The translations under genes were made by a program, and so were the position numbers. A DNA stretch of 51,596 bases. Origin: Anaerolinea sp. Its GTDB lineage: Bacteria > Chloroflexota > Dehalococcoidia > Tepidiformales > Tepidiformaceae. Where the stretch lies: assembly GCA_013822275.1 (NCBI GenBank), contig PNKC01000015.1:1-51596 (forward strand). Direction: 5' to 3'. The notes under the pieces are model-generated. The model ran no database searches. It saw only the letters and a list, made by a program, of their open reading frames with translations, and was not told where the DNA came from. Below are positions 15,233 to 23,291 of the stretch, one piece after another (within the stretch, counting starts at the first letter, position 1; the number at the start of each line of letters is the position of its first letter).

Positions 15233-16546
15233 CTATGCGATTGCTTCCAACCGGCGCTTAAGGGCTGCGAGGAAGCCGCCGGCCTCCAGGCCGTCCATGG
15301 CCCGGTGATCGAAGCTCAGGCAGACGTTCATCATTGAGCGGACGGCGATGGCGTCGTCGTCGCGGGCGACAGGGCGCTTGACCACGCGTTCCATGGTGAC
15401 GATGGCGACCTGCGGGTAGTTCACGATCGGCTTCGAGGCGATGGAGCCGAACGAGCCGGTGTTGTTGACCGTGAACGTGCCGCCTTCGATGTCCTCGATG
15501 CGGAGCTTGCGGGCGTGGGCACGCTGGGCGAGGTCCGCGATGCGCTTGGCCAGCCCTGCAATGCTGAGGTCACCAGCGTTGTGGACGACCGGGACGACAA
15601 GGCCGTGTTCGCTAGCCACGGCGATGCCGATATCGAGCGCCTGGTAGTGGCGGAGCTCGTCCCCTTCCCAGCGGGCGTTCAGCATGGGGAACTCGCGCAA
15701 CGTCTCGCAGACGGCTGCGGTGAAATAAGGGAGGAGCGTCAGTTCCACGCCTTCCTGCTTTAGGAAGCGGTCCTTCTCCTGCGCGCGGAGGTTCACCAGC
15801 GGGGTGACATCCGCCTCGACCATGGTCCAGGCCTGTGGCGCTTCCAGGTTGGAGCGCTTGAGGTTTTCGGCGATGGTGCGGCGCGTGGCCGAAAGCGGCA
15901 CGGCGACGTAGGCGCCCGCGGAGCGCTGCTGGGCGGGCAGCGCCACGGTTGGCGCTCCCGCCGTCCGGTCCGTTGTTGTTCTGGCGGCTGGCGGCTGGGC
16001 GATGGCCGCCTCGACATCCTTGCGCGTGACGCGGCCGCCGATGCCGCTCCCGTGAAGGGTGGAGAGGTCGAGCGCATGCTCCTGGGCGAGACGCATGACG
16101 ACCGGCGAGTAGAAGCGCTCGCGGTTATCGGGTTTGCGTGTGACCCCTGCCACGGGCGTCGCGGCGGCGCGCGCCGGCGCCGGTGCGGTCGCCACGGTCA
16201 CCGCTGGCGCGGGCGCTTCTTCGTCGGGGGGGATGGCCATCGGGCCGCCGCTCCAGGCGCCGGGCGCGGCAGCTTTGGCATGGCCGTTCGGGGATGGCGC
16301 GGCGCCGGGGGCGCCTTCGAGCACGGTGCAAAGGGCCATGCCGACTTCCACGGTCTCGCCCTGGGGGACGAGGATTTCGCCCATCGTCCCTTCGAACTGG
16401 GAGGGCAGCTCCGCTGTCACCTTTTCGGTTTCGATTTCACAGAGGGAATCGTCGAGGGCCACGGGGTCACCGGGCTGCTTGAGCCAGGCGATGATCGTCC
16501 CTTCGGTAACGCTTTCGCCGAGTTGGGGCATTGTGACGGTTGCCAT
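15233..16546 (-). CDS. Dihydrolipoamide acyltransferase (E2) of a 2-oxoacid dehydrogenase complex
   Basis: The 437-residue product has one lipoyl domain (about 1-77) with lipoylation site ETEKV at Lys42. A Pro/Ala-rich linker and a peripheral subunit-binding domain (about 140-178, YSPVVMRLAQEHALDLS) follow. The C-terminal acyltransferase core carries the catalytic block SFDHRAMDG. It accepts the acyl group formed by E1 on its lipoyl arm and passes it to CoA. ATG at 16546 starts the lipoyl domain; the open frame further upstream is within the E1beta end. It is the last gene of an E1alpha-E1beta-E2 operon. Branched-chain or pyruvate specificity cannot be decided from sequence alone. Confidence 0.92.
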   Translation of the reverse strand: MATVTMPQLGESVTEGTIIAWLKQPGDPVALDDSLCEIETEKVTAELPSQFEGTMGEILVPQGETVEVGMALCTVLEGAPGAAPSPNGHAKAAAPGAWSGGPMAIPPDEEAPAPAVTVATAPAPARAAATPVAGVTRKPDNRERFYSPVVMRLAQEHALDLSTLHGSGIGGRVTRKDVEAAIAQPPAARTTTDRTAGAPTVALPAQQRSAGAYVAVPLSATRRTIAENLKRSNLEAPQAWTMVEADVTPLVNLRAQEKDRFLKQEGVELTLLPYFTAAVCETLREFPMLNARWEGDELRHYQALDIGIAVASEHGLVVPVVHNAGDLSIAGLAKRIADLAQRAHARKLRIEDIEGGTFTVNNTGSFGSIASKPIVNYPQVAIVTMERVVKRPVARDDDAIAVRSMMNVCLSFDHRAMDGLEAGGFLAALKRRLEAIA

Positions 16547-16556
16547 TCGGACGCTC

Positions 16557-17534
16557 CTAGTAGGCCGCGAGGGCGCGGGCGGCGGCGGCGATTTTTTCGC
16601 GGTTTGGCATGAAGAAGTCTTCCATGGCGTGGTGGTAGGGCATGGGCGGCACGTCTGGCGCTGCCAGCCGCTTAATCGGCGCGTCCAGGTATTCGAAGGC
16701 CTCCTCCGCAATGATCGCCGAGATTTCGCCGCCCAGACCGCCCGTGAGCGTGTCTTCGTGGACGATGAGCACTTTTCCGGTGGCCTTCGCCGATTCGAGC
16801 ACGGTCTCCTTGTCCAGCGGGTTGAGAGTCAGAAGGTCCACCACCATGCAGTCGACGCCTTCGCCCGAGAGGGTCTCGGCGGCGTTGAGCGATTCGTGGA
16901 GCATGAAGCCGTAGGCGAAGATCGTGAGGTCCGTGCCCTTACGCGTGACGCGCGCGCGGCTGAGCTGTGTTTCCGCCGGCGCGCCCTCCATCTCCTGCTT
17001 GATCAGCCGGTAGATGCGCTTGTGTTCGAGGAAGAGGACGGGGTTCGGGTCGGCGATCGATGCCTTCAGGAGGCTGCGGAAGTCTGCCGGGAAGGCAGGG
17101 GCGACGACTTTGATGCCGGGCATGTGGGCGTAGTATGCCTCGATGCTCTGGGAGTGGTGCTGGCCTCCGTGGACGCCGCCTCCCCAGGGCGTGCGGACGA
17201 CCATCGGCAGGTAGGCGTCGCCGTTTGTGCGGTAGCACCAGCGCGAGGCCTCGCTGCAGAGCTGGTCGAAGCCTGAGTGGATGAAGTCGGCGAACTGTAT
17301 CTCGGCGACGGGGCGGAGGCCGTAGTGGGCAGCGCCGATGCTGATGCCAATGATTGAGGACTCGGCGAGGGGCGAATCAATGACGCGGTCGTTGTACTTC
17401 GCGTGGAGGCCGTCTGTCGCGCGGAAGACGCCGCCCGCTTCGACGTCTTCGCCGATGATGAAGATGCGGTCGTCGCGGGCCATCTCTTCGTCCAGCGTGC
17501 TCCGGACTGCCTCGATTACGGTCATGGTGGTCAT
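16557..17534 (-). CDS. 2-oxoacid dehydrogenase E1 component, beta subunit
   Basis: The 325-residue product begins MTVIEAVRSTLDEEMARDD, then IIGEDVEAGGVFRATDGLHAKY, the typical E1beta opening. It also has PLAESSIIGISIGAAHYGLRPVAEI, where the Glu and nearby residues contact thiamine diphosphate. The C-terminal transketolase-like domain (VVDLLTLNPLDKETV, VHEDTLTGGLGGEI) completes the usual length. With E1alpha it decarboxylates a 2-oxoacid and reductively acylates E2. Its ATG overlaps the E1alpha stop by one base, so translation is coupled. The E2 gene begins 10 bases further on. Confidence 0.94.
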   Translation of the reverse strand: MTTMTVIEAVRSTLDEEMARDDRIFIIGEDVEAGGVFRATDGLHAKYNDRVIDSPLAESSIIGISIGAAHYGLRPVAEIQFADFIHSGFDQLCSEASRWCYRTNGDAYLPMVVRTPWGGGVHGGQHHSQSIEAYYAHMPGIKVVAPAFPADFRSLLKASIADPNPVLFLEHKRIYRLIKQEMEGAPAETQLSRARVTRKGTDLTIFAYGFMLHESLNAAETLSGEGVDCMVVDLLTLNPLDKETVLESAKATGKVLIVHEDTLTGGLGGEISAIIAEEAFEYLDAPIKRLAAPDVPPMPYHHAMEDFFMPNREKIAAAARALAAY

Positions 17535-18559
17535 CAGGAGAGCTCCCTGTAAACGTAGGTGAGCGCGTCTTCAGGCAGTGGGTCGGGCTGCATCATTGCC
17601 CACTGGGCGGCGTCGCGGACTTCTTCTTCCACCCGCTTCTCGATTTCGTCGAGGTCTTCGCGCGGGAAGATGCCGTCGTCTTCGACGCGGCTGCGGAAGA
17701 GGGTGAGCGGGTCCTTCTTGATCCACTCTTCGAGTTCCTTCTTCGGGCGGTAGCGGGAGTCGTCGTCGTCGCTGGAATGAGGCCAGAGGCGGTAGCACTT
17801 CGCCTCAATGAGGAACGGCCCGCCGCCGCGCCGGGCCTGGTCCACGGCCGGCCGGACCGTCTGGTAAACGGCGATGCAATCCATCCCGTCGACCATCGCG
17901 CTCTGGATCCCGTAGCCGCGGGCGCGGTCCGCGACGTTGGGGACTGGCATCTCTTTCTCGTTCGATTCGGTGATGGCGTAGCCGTTGTTTTCGACAAAGA
18001 AGATGACGGGGAGCTTGTGGATGGCCGAGAAGTTGAGCGCCTCATGGAAATCGCCCTTGCTCGTGCTGCCTTCACCGCAGGAGGTGAGGACGACGATCGG
18101 GTCCTTGCGGAGCTTCGCGGCGAGGCCGATGCCGGTGGCGTGAAGGAACTGCGTTGTGACCACGCTGGACTGGGTGACGATGCGGCGCGAGACGTTCCCC
18201 CAGTGAGAGGGCATCTGCTTGCCGTGGCTGTTCGGGTCGTCCCGCTTGCCCAGGAGGTTGAGCATCGCTTCGCGGGCGGTCATGCCGAGGACGAGGTTGA
18301 CGCCGAGGTCGCGGTAATACGGGGCGACGTAGTCCTCGCCCTTTTTCAGGGCCATGGCGGCGCCAACCTGGGCTGCTTCCTGCCCCGCGCCGGCGATAAC
18401 GAACGGCGCCCGGCCCTGGCGGTTGAGGGCGAGCATGCGTTCGTTGAGGCGGCGGGCGAGGAGCATGTGATAGTACATGTCCTCAAGCTGCTGCTCGCTG
18501 AGGAGGTAGTCTTCAATGGTTTCGCGAGAGCGGGTCCGGCGGGTGCGGGTTGCCGTCAT
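17534..18559 (-). CDS. 2-oxoacid dehydrogenase E1 component, alpha subunit
   Basis: The 341-residue product shows the thiamine-diphosphate motif from SCGEGSTSKGDFHEALNF to FFVENNGYAI; the usual G-D-G is G-E-G here, as the metal-binding loop goes. GQEAAQVGAAMALKKGEDY and YRDLGVNLVLGMTA are typical of the heterotetrameric (pyruvate or branched-chain) E1alpha. ATG at 18559 is chosen because AGGGGGACGA lies just before it and the conserved part soon follows; 24 more residues upstream look non-coding. It heads the E1alpha-E1beta-E2 operon. No E3 (dihydrolipoamide dehydrogenase) gene is in the window, so E3 must be supplied elsewhere. Confidence 0.93.
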   Translation of the reverse strand: MTATRTRRTRSRETIEDYLLSEQQLEDMYYHMLLARRLNERMLALNRQGRAPFVIAGAGQEAAQVGAAMALKKGEDYVAPYYRDLGVNLVLGMTAREAMLNLLGKRDDPNSHGKQMPSHWGNVSRRIVTQSSVVTTQFLHATGIGLAAKLRKDPIVVLTSCGEGSTSKGDFHEALNFSAIHKLPVIFFVENNGYAITESNEKEMPVPNVADRARGYGIQSAMVDGMDCIAVYQTVRPAVDQARRGGGPFLIEAKCYRLWPHSSDDDDSRYRPKKELEEWIKKDPLTLFRSRVEDDGIFPREDLDEIEKRVEEEVRDAAQWAMMQPDPLPEDALTYVYRELS

Positions 18560-18706
18560 TCGTCCCCCTGCGGCCGTGGTCGCGCTCAGCCTGCGCGTGG
18601 CCCGGGAACTTGTGGCCGGGCGCGAGGCCACGCACTGGCTTCAGCACGCCCGCGATGGCGCGCGGTCAGTGTCCTGCGTGCATCGTACCACAGGGCGCGG
18701 CCGCCA

Positions 18707-18955
18707 CTATCCTTCGATACGTAAATCCGATGCGACTTCGCAGCCGGCGAAATGGCTCGGTTCGGATACTCCGTAGGCGAGCGGACCGGCGCTTTCCTCC
18801 GGCAGGTCCCACACGGGGGCGCCGTATTCCGCCACATGGGCGTCGATCACGATTTCGCCGGGGCCGTTGGCGCCGCCAATCAGCACACCAACCACGGGGA
18901 GTGCCGCAAACGGGAGCGGCAGAAGCAGGAGCGCGATGAGTGCATTACGTCGCAT
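18707..18955 (-). CDS. Small exported hypothetical protein
   Basis: The 82-residue product has a clear N-terminal signal or anchor: MRRNALIALLLLPLPFAALPVVGVLIGG. The rest (about 50 residues) is acidic and has one Cys near the end (HFAGCEVASDL), with no known domain. GAGAGGAAG lies 4-10 bases before the ATG, a good ribosome binding site. A possible -10 TAGGAT lies on the same strand about 28 bases upstream of the start. It is transcribed toward the E1alpha gene but 150 bases separate them. Function unknown. Confidence 0.58.
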   Translation of the reverse strand: MRRNALIALLLLPLPFAALPVVGVLIGGANGPGEIVIDAHVAEYGAPVWDLPEESAGPLAYGVSEPSHFAGCEVASDLRIEG

Positions 18956-19065
18956 GCGGCTTCCTCTCGTCAGCTTCTGTCATCCTACAGCCTCCACGTA
19001 AAGATCAACAGACCCCTTCCGCGGGTAAAGAAACGGCGTTTCGCCGCCTCGGGCTCCCCCTCCCG

Positions 19066-19998
19066 TCAGCCCGCCCGCAGCAGCCGCCGCTGGACAGGAT
19101 GCACCGGCGCCGAAATCGCTCGCCCTCGCGCCGCCGCGGGCGCCGCCAGCCGCTCTACGCGCACGCGCGGCCCCAGCCGGCCGAACGCCACTGTCAAGCT
19201 GGTCACGCCGGCGAACGTTGCGTCCCCGGTCCGGCTGGCGAGGAGCTGCGCGGCCTCGGCCGCCGAGTGCATTGGCGCCGCCGAGAGGAGCACCAGCGTC
19301 TCGCGCCCGCCCCGCCGTCCGAGCTCCAGGCTGAGACTCCGCGCGCTCTCCTCGCGGCCATCGAGCATCAGTTGGAGACGGCCAAGCTGCTTCAGGAGCC
19401 GGCCGCGCACCTCGCGCGCTGCCTCGTGCCCCTCGAAGCGCAGCGTTGCGGACAGCCGGCGCGACTCATCGTAGGCGGCGACCGGCTCGGCGACCGCGCC
19501 CGTGGCTGGCGCGATGACGGGGCAGCGGCGGGCGGCACGCGCGGCCTCGCAGGCTTCCGCCATCGTGTCACCCACCCCGGCACGGAGATCCAGGCCACTC
19601 CATTCGCGTGCAACCGAGGCGAGGCGGTCCGCCGCCGCCGCTTCGTCGGCGAAGCGGCCCTCCAGCCCGGCGAGGCTGACGGCGATGTGCTCGCGCGAGA
19701 CGATCACGACAAACGGTGTCGCGCGGTTGCGGAGAATGGACGCTACCTGCTCCAACGCCTCAAGCGACGCGTTCGCATTGTCCGGGAGGAAGGCGGCCGC
19801 CGGGCAGCGTTCTTTCGCGGCGCCGGCAGCCATGCCGATCGCGACACCGGCCATCGCCGCTTCGACGGACGCACCAGCGACCAGGGCGCCATCCCCTTCG
19901 CCGCTGACGAGGACGAGCGGCAGGTCCCGCGGGACGCGGTGGTCGCGCCGGGCGAGGGTGGTGGAGAGGCGGGGAAAGTAGAGGCAGAGCAGTCGCAT
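19066..19998 (-). CDS. Y-family DNA polymerase-like protein, ImuB type
   Basis: The 310-residue product resembles the palm and thumb of Y-family polymerases: RLLCLYFPRLSTTLA at the start, LVAGASVEAAMAGVAIGM, EHIAVSLAGLEGRF and LRAGVGDTMAEACEAARAA. As in ImuB, the catalytic acids are absent: the first strand lacks Asp and the usual S-x-D-E-x strand reads HIAVSL. ImuB is a non-catalytic mutasome subunit acting with ImuA and DnaE2 in SOS mutagenesis. It is shorter than standard ImuB (about 500 residues) and no imuA or dnaE2 is adjacent. A LexA box lies 25 bases upstream of the ATG, and GGGAGCC precedes the start. Confidence 0.75.
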   Translation of the reverse strand: MRLLCLYFPRLSTTLARRDHRVPRDLPLVLVSGEGDGALVAGASVEAAMAGVAIGMAAGAAKERCPAAAFLPDNANASLEALEQVASILRNRATPFVVIVSREHIAVSLAGLEGRFADEAAAADRLASVAREWSGLDLRAGVGDTMAEACEAARAARRCPVIAPATGAVAEPVAAYDESRRLSATLRFEGHEAAREVRGRLLKQLGRLQLMLDGREESARSLSLELGRRGGRETLVLLSAAPMHSAAEAAQLLASRTGDATFAGVTSLTVAFGRLGPRVRVERLAAPAAARGRAISAPVHPVQRRLLRAG

Positions 19999-20022
19999 GG
20001 TGAGGCTCCCTTCAAGGCGAAT

Positions 20023-20038
20023 TAGAACACACGTTCTA
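20023..20038 (-). promoter_or_regulatory. LexA (SOS) box upstream of the ImuB-like gene
   Basis: TAGAACACACGTTCTA is a perfect palindrome of 6-base arms around ACAC and fits GAAC-RNRY-GTTC. It lies 25-40 bases before the start codon at 19998, where a repressor would block the promoter. Confidence 0.75.
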
Positions 20039-20153
20039 TTCGTGCGGCCAGTCTCTCCGCCGCCTGCGACATCTCCTGTCGCCATCCCGAATGTTCAAGA
20101 ACCTGAAATCCAAGTCAGGCTCCAGCCCTGTCGCGCCTCGCCACGATCAGAAG

Positions 20154-20184
20154 AGGGGGACGCTCTCGATGAGAACATCCCCCT
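20154..20184 (-). terminator. Candidate stem-loop terminator after the FKBP gene
   Basis: AGGGGGA (20154-20160) and TCCCCCT (20178-20184) can pair across a 17-base loop downstream of the FKBP stop. There is no strong U tract, so termination is uncertain. Confidence 0.3.
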
Positions 20185-20212
20185 TCAAATCTCTGTGTCT
20201 CGGTGGTTAAAC

Positions 20213-20743
20213 CTACTGGATGGAGATCAGCTCCACTTCGAAAAGCAGGTCGGAGTTGGGCGGGATCCCTGCGCCGGGGCTGCGCGAGCCGTAGGCCAGC
20301 GCCGCCGGGATGGAGAGGTTGCGCTTGCCGCCCACTTTCATGGTGGCGACGCCTTCGTCCCAACCCTTAATCACAGCGCCAGTCCCGATCACGAACGTGA
20401 AGGGCTGGCCCCGGTCCCGCGAGCTATCGAACTTTGTCCCGTTGGTCAGCGTGCCCGTGTAGTGCACGGTCACCCGCTGTCCTGTCTGGGGGCTCGCGCC
20501 GGTGCCAACCTTCGTGTCTTCGTACTTCAGCCCGCTGGCGGTGACGGTGGGGTTGTTCAAGACGATCTTCTCCGTGGCGGATGTTGCGGCGGGCGAGGCG
20601 GTCTTGCCGGCCGCGGTGGGCCCGGCTTTCGTTGCCGTCGCGCCCGGCGTGGTTGTCTCATCGGGCCCATCGCCGCAGGCGGCGAAGGCAAGGGCGGCAA
20701 AGGGGAGCGCGGCTGCGAACAGCCAGGTCATCTTTCGCTTCAC
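20213..20743 (-). CDS. FKBP-type peptidyl-prolyl isomerase, lipoprotein
   Basis: The 176-residue product has a lipoprotein signal (LFAAALPFAALAFAAC, lipid-accepting Cys23), a Thr/Ala/Pro-rich linker of about 45 residues, then one FKBP domain: GQRVTVHYTGTLTNGTKFDS, GAVIKGWDEGVATMKVGGK, IPAALAYGSRSPGAGIPPNS and LLFEVELISI. The complete fold includes the aromatic and Asp residues of the active pocket. It should act on proteins outside the membrane. GTG at 20743 is chosen over an upstream frame start because TACAGT lies 7 bases before it. Confidence 0.93.
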   Translation of the reverse strand: MKRKMTWLFAAALPFAALAFAACGDGPDETTTPGATATKAGPTAAGKTASPAATSATEKIVLNNPTVTASGLKYEDTKVGTGASPQTGQRVTVHYTGTLTNGTKFDSSRDRGQPFTFVIGTGAVIKGWDEGVATMKVGGKRNLSIPAALAYGSRSPGAGIPPNSDLLFEVELISIQ

Positions 20744-20750
20744 GCCCCGC

Positions 20751-20756
20751 ACTGTA
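20751..20756 (-). promoter_or_regulatory. -10 element of a leaderless promoter (FKBP gene)
   Basis: TACAGT (minus strand) is 7 bases before GTG at 20743. Confidence 0.5.
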
Positions 20757-20864
20757 TCCCGGCGCGGCGAAACGGTCATTCCCCGGCGCTTTACCGCTGC
20801 CCGCTGTCGGCGCGTCCCCGGCCGGTGGTAGACTTCGCCGCCAACACGCTATGGGGTAAACAAC

Positions 20865-21119
20865 GTGCAGAGTGTTCAACTCAGGAAGCAGGTTATTGAC
20901 GACGAGGCTGGCCACGCCATCACGGCTCTGGGCGCGCTGATCGGCGCGGTGGGCGTCATCGCGCTCGGAATTGGCGCGGCCAACGACACGGGATGGCTCG
21001 CCATCACCGGCGGGATCGTCGCTGGCGTGGGCTTCTTTGCCTACGAGGTCCTGCGCCACACGAAGCTCGACTATGGGATCTTCAGCCGCCTCGAAAGCCT
21101 TGAAGGCAAGAAGAAGTAG
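20865..21119 (+). CDS. Small membrane protein, two predicted helices
   Basis: The 84-residue product has two hydrophobic segments (about 19-40, AITALGALIGAVGVIALGIGA, and 46-63, WLAITGGIVAGVGFFAYEV) joined by a short polar turn, and a charged Lys-rich tail. No family is recognised. The GTG start has GGGGTAAA 6 bases upstream. It is divergent from the FKBP gene and converges with the aminotransferase. A helical-hairpin membrane protein of unknown role is the most that can be said. Confidence 0.62.
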   Translation: MQSVQLRKQVIDDEAGHAITALGALIGAVGVIALGIGAANDTGWLAITGGIVAGVGFFAYEVLRHTKLDYGIFSRLESLEGKKK

Positions 21120-21130
21120 CCGGGCAACGA

Positions 21131-22294
21131 TTACATCGCGGCCAGGCGGCGGGCGGCCTCTTGCAGCGTTTCCTCTGACTTGGAGAAGGTGAAACGGACG
21201 AAATGGTTCCCTTCGCCCGAGCGGTAGAAGCTGGAGCCAGGGACGGGAGCAACGCCCACCTTTTCGGTCATGTGGTGGGCGAATTGCGTGTCGTTGCCCG
21301 CGAAGCCAAGGTCCGCGAAGTCACCCATGATGTAGTACGCCCCTTCCGGCGTATGACACCGGAAGCCGGCCTCGCGCAGAGCGGAGAGCAGCAGTTCGCG
21401 CTTCCTCGTGTACATCTGGCGGAGCTCGCCGTAGTAGGCGTCCGCCTGTTCGATGGCCGTGGCGCCGGCTTCCTGCAGGGGCGCGGGGGCGCCCACCGTC
21501 AGGAAGTCATGGACCTTGCGCAGGGCGTTCGTCAGCTCCGGCTTCGCGAGGATGTAGCCGAGCCGCCAGCCGGTGACGCTGAACGTCTTCGAAAGCCCGC
21601 TGATCGTGATCGTCCGGTCGTACATCCCCGGGAGTGTGGCGATGGAGACGTGCTCGCGGCCGTCGTAGAGGATGTGCTCGTAGATTTCGTCCGTGATGCA
21701 GAGGCAGTTGAACTCCTGGCAGAGCGCCGCGATCTGCTGCAATTCTTCCCGCGTGAACACCTTGCCGCTCGGGTTGTTGGGAGTGTTCACGATGATCGCC
21801 CGCGTCCGCTCGCTGAAGGCGGCGCGCAGTTCCTCGGGCTTGAACTGAAAGTCGAGCCCGTGGAGGGTGACGAAGACCAGCCTGGCGCCGCTCATCGCTG
21901 CATCCGGGACGTAGTTTTCGTAGAAGGGCTCGAAGACGATGACCTCGTCGCCCGGTTCGACGACCGCGAGCATCGCCGCCATCATCGCTTCGGTTGCTCC
22001 GCAGGTGACCGTGATCTCGCGGTCCGGGTCCAGGTCCAGGCCAGAAAAGCGCTTCGTCTTGGCGGCGATAGCGTTGCGCAGCCGTGGCGCGCCCCAGGTG
22101 ATGGCGTACTGGTTCACGTCGGCGTTGATGGCGTTGACCGCGGCCTGCTTGATGAAGTCCGGCGCCGGGAAGTCCGGGTAGCCCTGGGCGAGGTTCATCG
22201 CCCCGTGGAGCATCGCCAGCCGCGTCATTTCGCGGATGACCGACTCGTTGAAGACAGCCGTGCGGGCGGCGACATGGGTGCTTCCATCTCTCAT
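21131..22294 (-). CDS. Class I/II pyridoxal-phosphate aminotransferase
   Basis: The 387-residue product carries the fold I signature: MNLAQGYPDFPAPDFIKQA, VTCGATEAMMAAMLAVVEPGD, NTPNNPSGKVFTREEL, ITDEIYEHILYDG and the Schiff-base lysine in SGLSKTFSVTGWRLGY, plus the substrate Arg in NHFVRFTFSKSEE. The nearest groups are kynurenine/methionine-type or aspartate-family aminotransferases (family I-gamma); the amino donor is uncertain. The start at 22294 is fixed by TACAAT 7 bases upstream. The frame continues 28 codons further, but that part overlaps the divergent methyltransferase promoter. Confidence 0.92.
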   Translation of the reverse strand: MRDGSTHVAARTAVFNESVIREMTRLAMLHGAMNLAQGYPDFPAPDFIKQAAVNAINADVNQYAITWGAPRLRNAIAAKTKRFSGLDLDPDREITVTCGATEAMMAAMLAVVEPGDEVIVFEPFYENYVPDAAMSGARLVFVTLHGLDFQFKPEELRAAFSERTRAIIVNTPNNPSGKVFTREELQQIAALCQEFNCLCITDEIYEHILYDGREHVSIATLPGMYDRTITISGLSKTFSVTGWRLGYILAKPELTNALRKVHDFLTVGAPAPLQEAGATAIEQADAYYGELRQMYTRKRELLLSALREAGFRCHTPEGAYYIMGDFADLGFAGNDTQFAHHMTEKVGVAPVPGSSFYRSGEGNHFVRFTFSKSEETLQEAARRLAAM

Positions 22295-22301
22295 GGCCGA
22301 G

Positions 22302-22307
22302 ATTGTA
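22302..22307 (-). promoter_or_regulatory. -10 element of a leaderless promoter (aminotransferase gene)
   Basis: TACAAT (minus strand) is 7 bases before ATG at 22294. Confidence 0.55.
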
Positions 22308-22393
22308 CGCGAGGCGCGGACTCCGTCCCGCGCTGCTCCAACCGGCCGTGGTTGTGGTACCCGCATGGCCATGCCCATTCTGGCGGCTGGCGC

Positions 22394-22399
22394 TACGCT
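22394..22399 (+). promoter_or_regulatory. -10 element of a leaderless promoter (methyltransferase gene)
   Basis: TACGCT lies 7 bases before ATG at 22407. The intervening GGAGGGG touches the start codon, too close to serve as a ribosome binding site. Confidence 0.5.
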
Positions 22400-22406
22400 G
22401 GAGGGG

Positions 22407-23102
22407 ATGACTGCGATTGCGCCCGCCGCCCTTGGCGCCCTTTCCGAAGCCTACGCTGCCTGGTGGATCGATTTCCTCGGCGAGCACAATCACGTTGGCG
22501 GCGCCGACGCGACGAAGTGGCTGCTCGACCGGTCACGGCTGGAGCCCGGCCAACGGATGCTCGATTGCGGCGCTTTCGTCGGCGCGGCGGCACGCATGGC
22601 GGCGGACCGGCTGGGCGTGCGGGCCGTGGCCTGCGACATCAGCGCGGACTTCTTGCAGACCGGCCAGCGACTCGCGAACGGGGGAAGGGTGGAGTGGGTT
22701 GCCGCGAATACGCAGCGCCTTCCCTTCCGGGATGGCAGCTTTGACAGCGTGTGGGCGATGGACACGTACATTTCGCCCCGCGAAATGAGCCGCGTCGCGG
22801 CGCGGACGGGCACGATCTGTCTCTGCGCCGAAGCGCCCAACGATGGCCGCGGAGGCTCCGAGTCGTTCGTTGACGAATGGACCGAATACGGCTGGACGCT
22901 GACCGCGCACAAACAGATGAGCAGCGAGGCAACGCAGGCCTGGCGGGGCGTCGAAGGCGAAATGGTGCGCAGGCGGCACGACATCGAGCCGCGCTACGGC
23001 ACCCGCAACTACCTCCGCCAGCTTGACATGGTCGCGAACCTCGTATACGCCTACGAGCGTGGAGAGCAGGGCCACGGGCTGTTCGTCTTCGCGCGCGGGT
23101 AG
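22407..23102 (+). CDS. SAM-dependent methyltransferase (class I)
   Basis: The 231-residue product has a Rossmann-type SAM site: MLDCGAFVGAAARMAADRLG (motif I, D-x-G-x-x-x-G), AVACDIS (motif II acid), and RLPFRDGSFDSVWAMDTYIS (motif IV region), then a hydrophobic strand TGTICLCAEAP. The layout matches small-molecule methyltransferases of the UbiE/gamma-tocopherol type. The substrate is unknown. Its start follows the TACGCT element; ATG at 22365 is an alternative. It is divergent from the aminotransferase, sharing a short promoter region of about 110 bases. Confidence 0.85.
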   Translation: MTAIAPAALGALSEAYAAWWIDFLGEHNHVGGADATKWLLDRSRLEPGQRMLDCGAFVGAAARMAADRLGVRAVACDISADFLQTGQRLANGGRVEWVAANTQRLPFRDGSFDSVWAMDTYISPREMSRVAARTGTICLCAEAPNDGRGGSESFVDEWTEYGWTLTAHKQMSSEATQAWRGVEGEMVRRRHDIEPRYGTRNYLRQLDMVANLVYAYERGEQGHGLFVFARG

Positions 23103-23214
23103 GTGCACGTGCGGCCGGTTGCTTCCGCGGACCGGCTCCAGGCGCGGCATCGCAGCGCTTGCTGACGCGCGTGCTACTGCCAGAGTTCTACGACTGCTCA
23201 ACCGCCACGCCCAC

Positions 23215-23230
23215 CGTGAGATCTGTCACG
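23215..23230. promoter_or_regulatory. CRP-like palindrome upstream of the 130-residue protein gene
   Basis: CGTGAGATCTGTCACG has perfect CGTGA/TCACG arms with a 6-base spacer, the layout of CRP/FNR-type sites. It is centred about 69.5 bases before the inferred transcription start at 23292. Confidence 0.4.
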
Positions 23231-23279
23231 GACATCTTGAACCTATCCACCGGGTTGCCAGCGGGCATGGCAAACGCTG

Positions 23280-23285
23280 TACGAT
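23280..23285 (+). promoter_or_regulatory. -10 element of a leaderless promoter
   Basis: TACGAT lies 6 bases before ATG at 23292. A TTGCCA at 23255-23260 is a possible -35, at a long 19-base spacing. Confidence 0.45.
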
Positions 23286-23291
23286 GCGGGC

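Noticed and set aside
21203-22744. 513-codon plus-strand frame opposite the aminotransferase
   Set aside because: The minus-strand aminotransferase has full PLP motifs; this frame has none and also runs through the methyltransferase in another frame.
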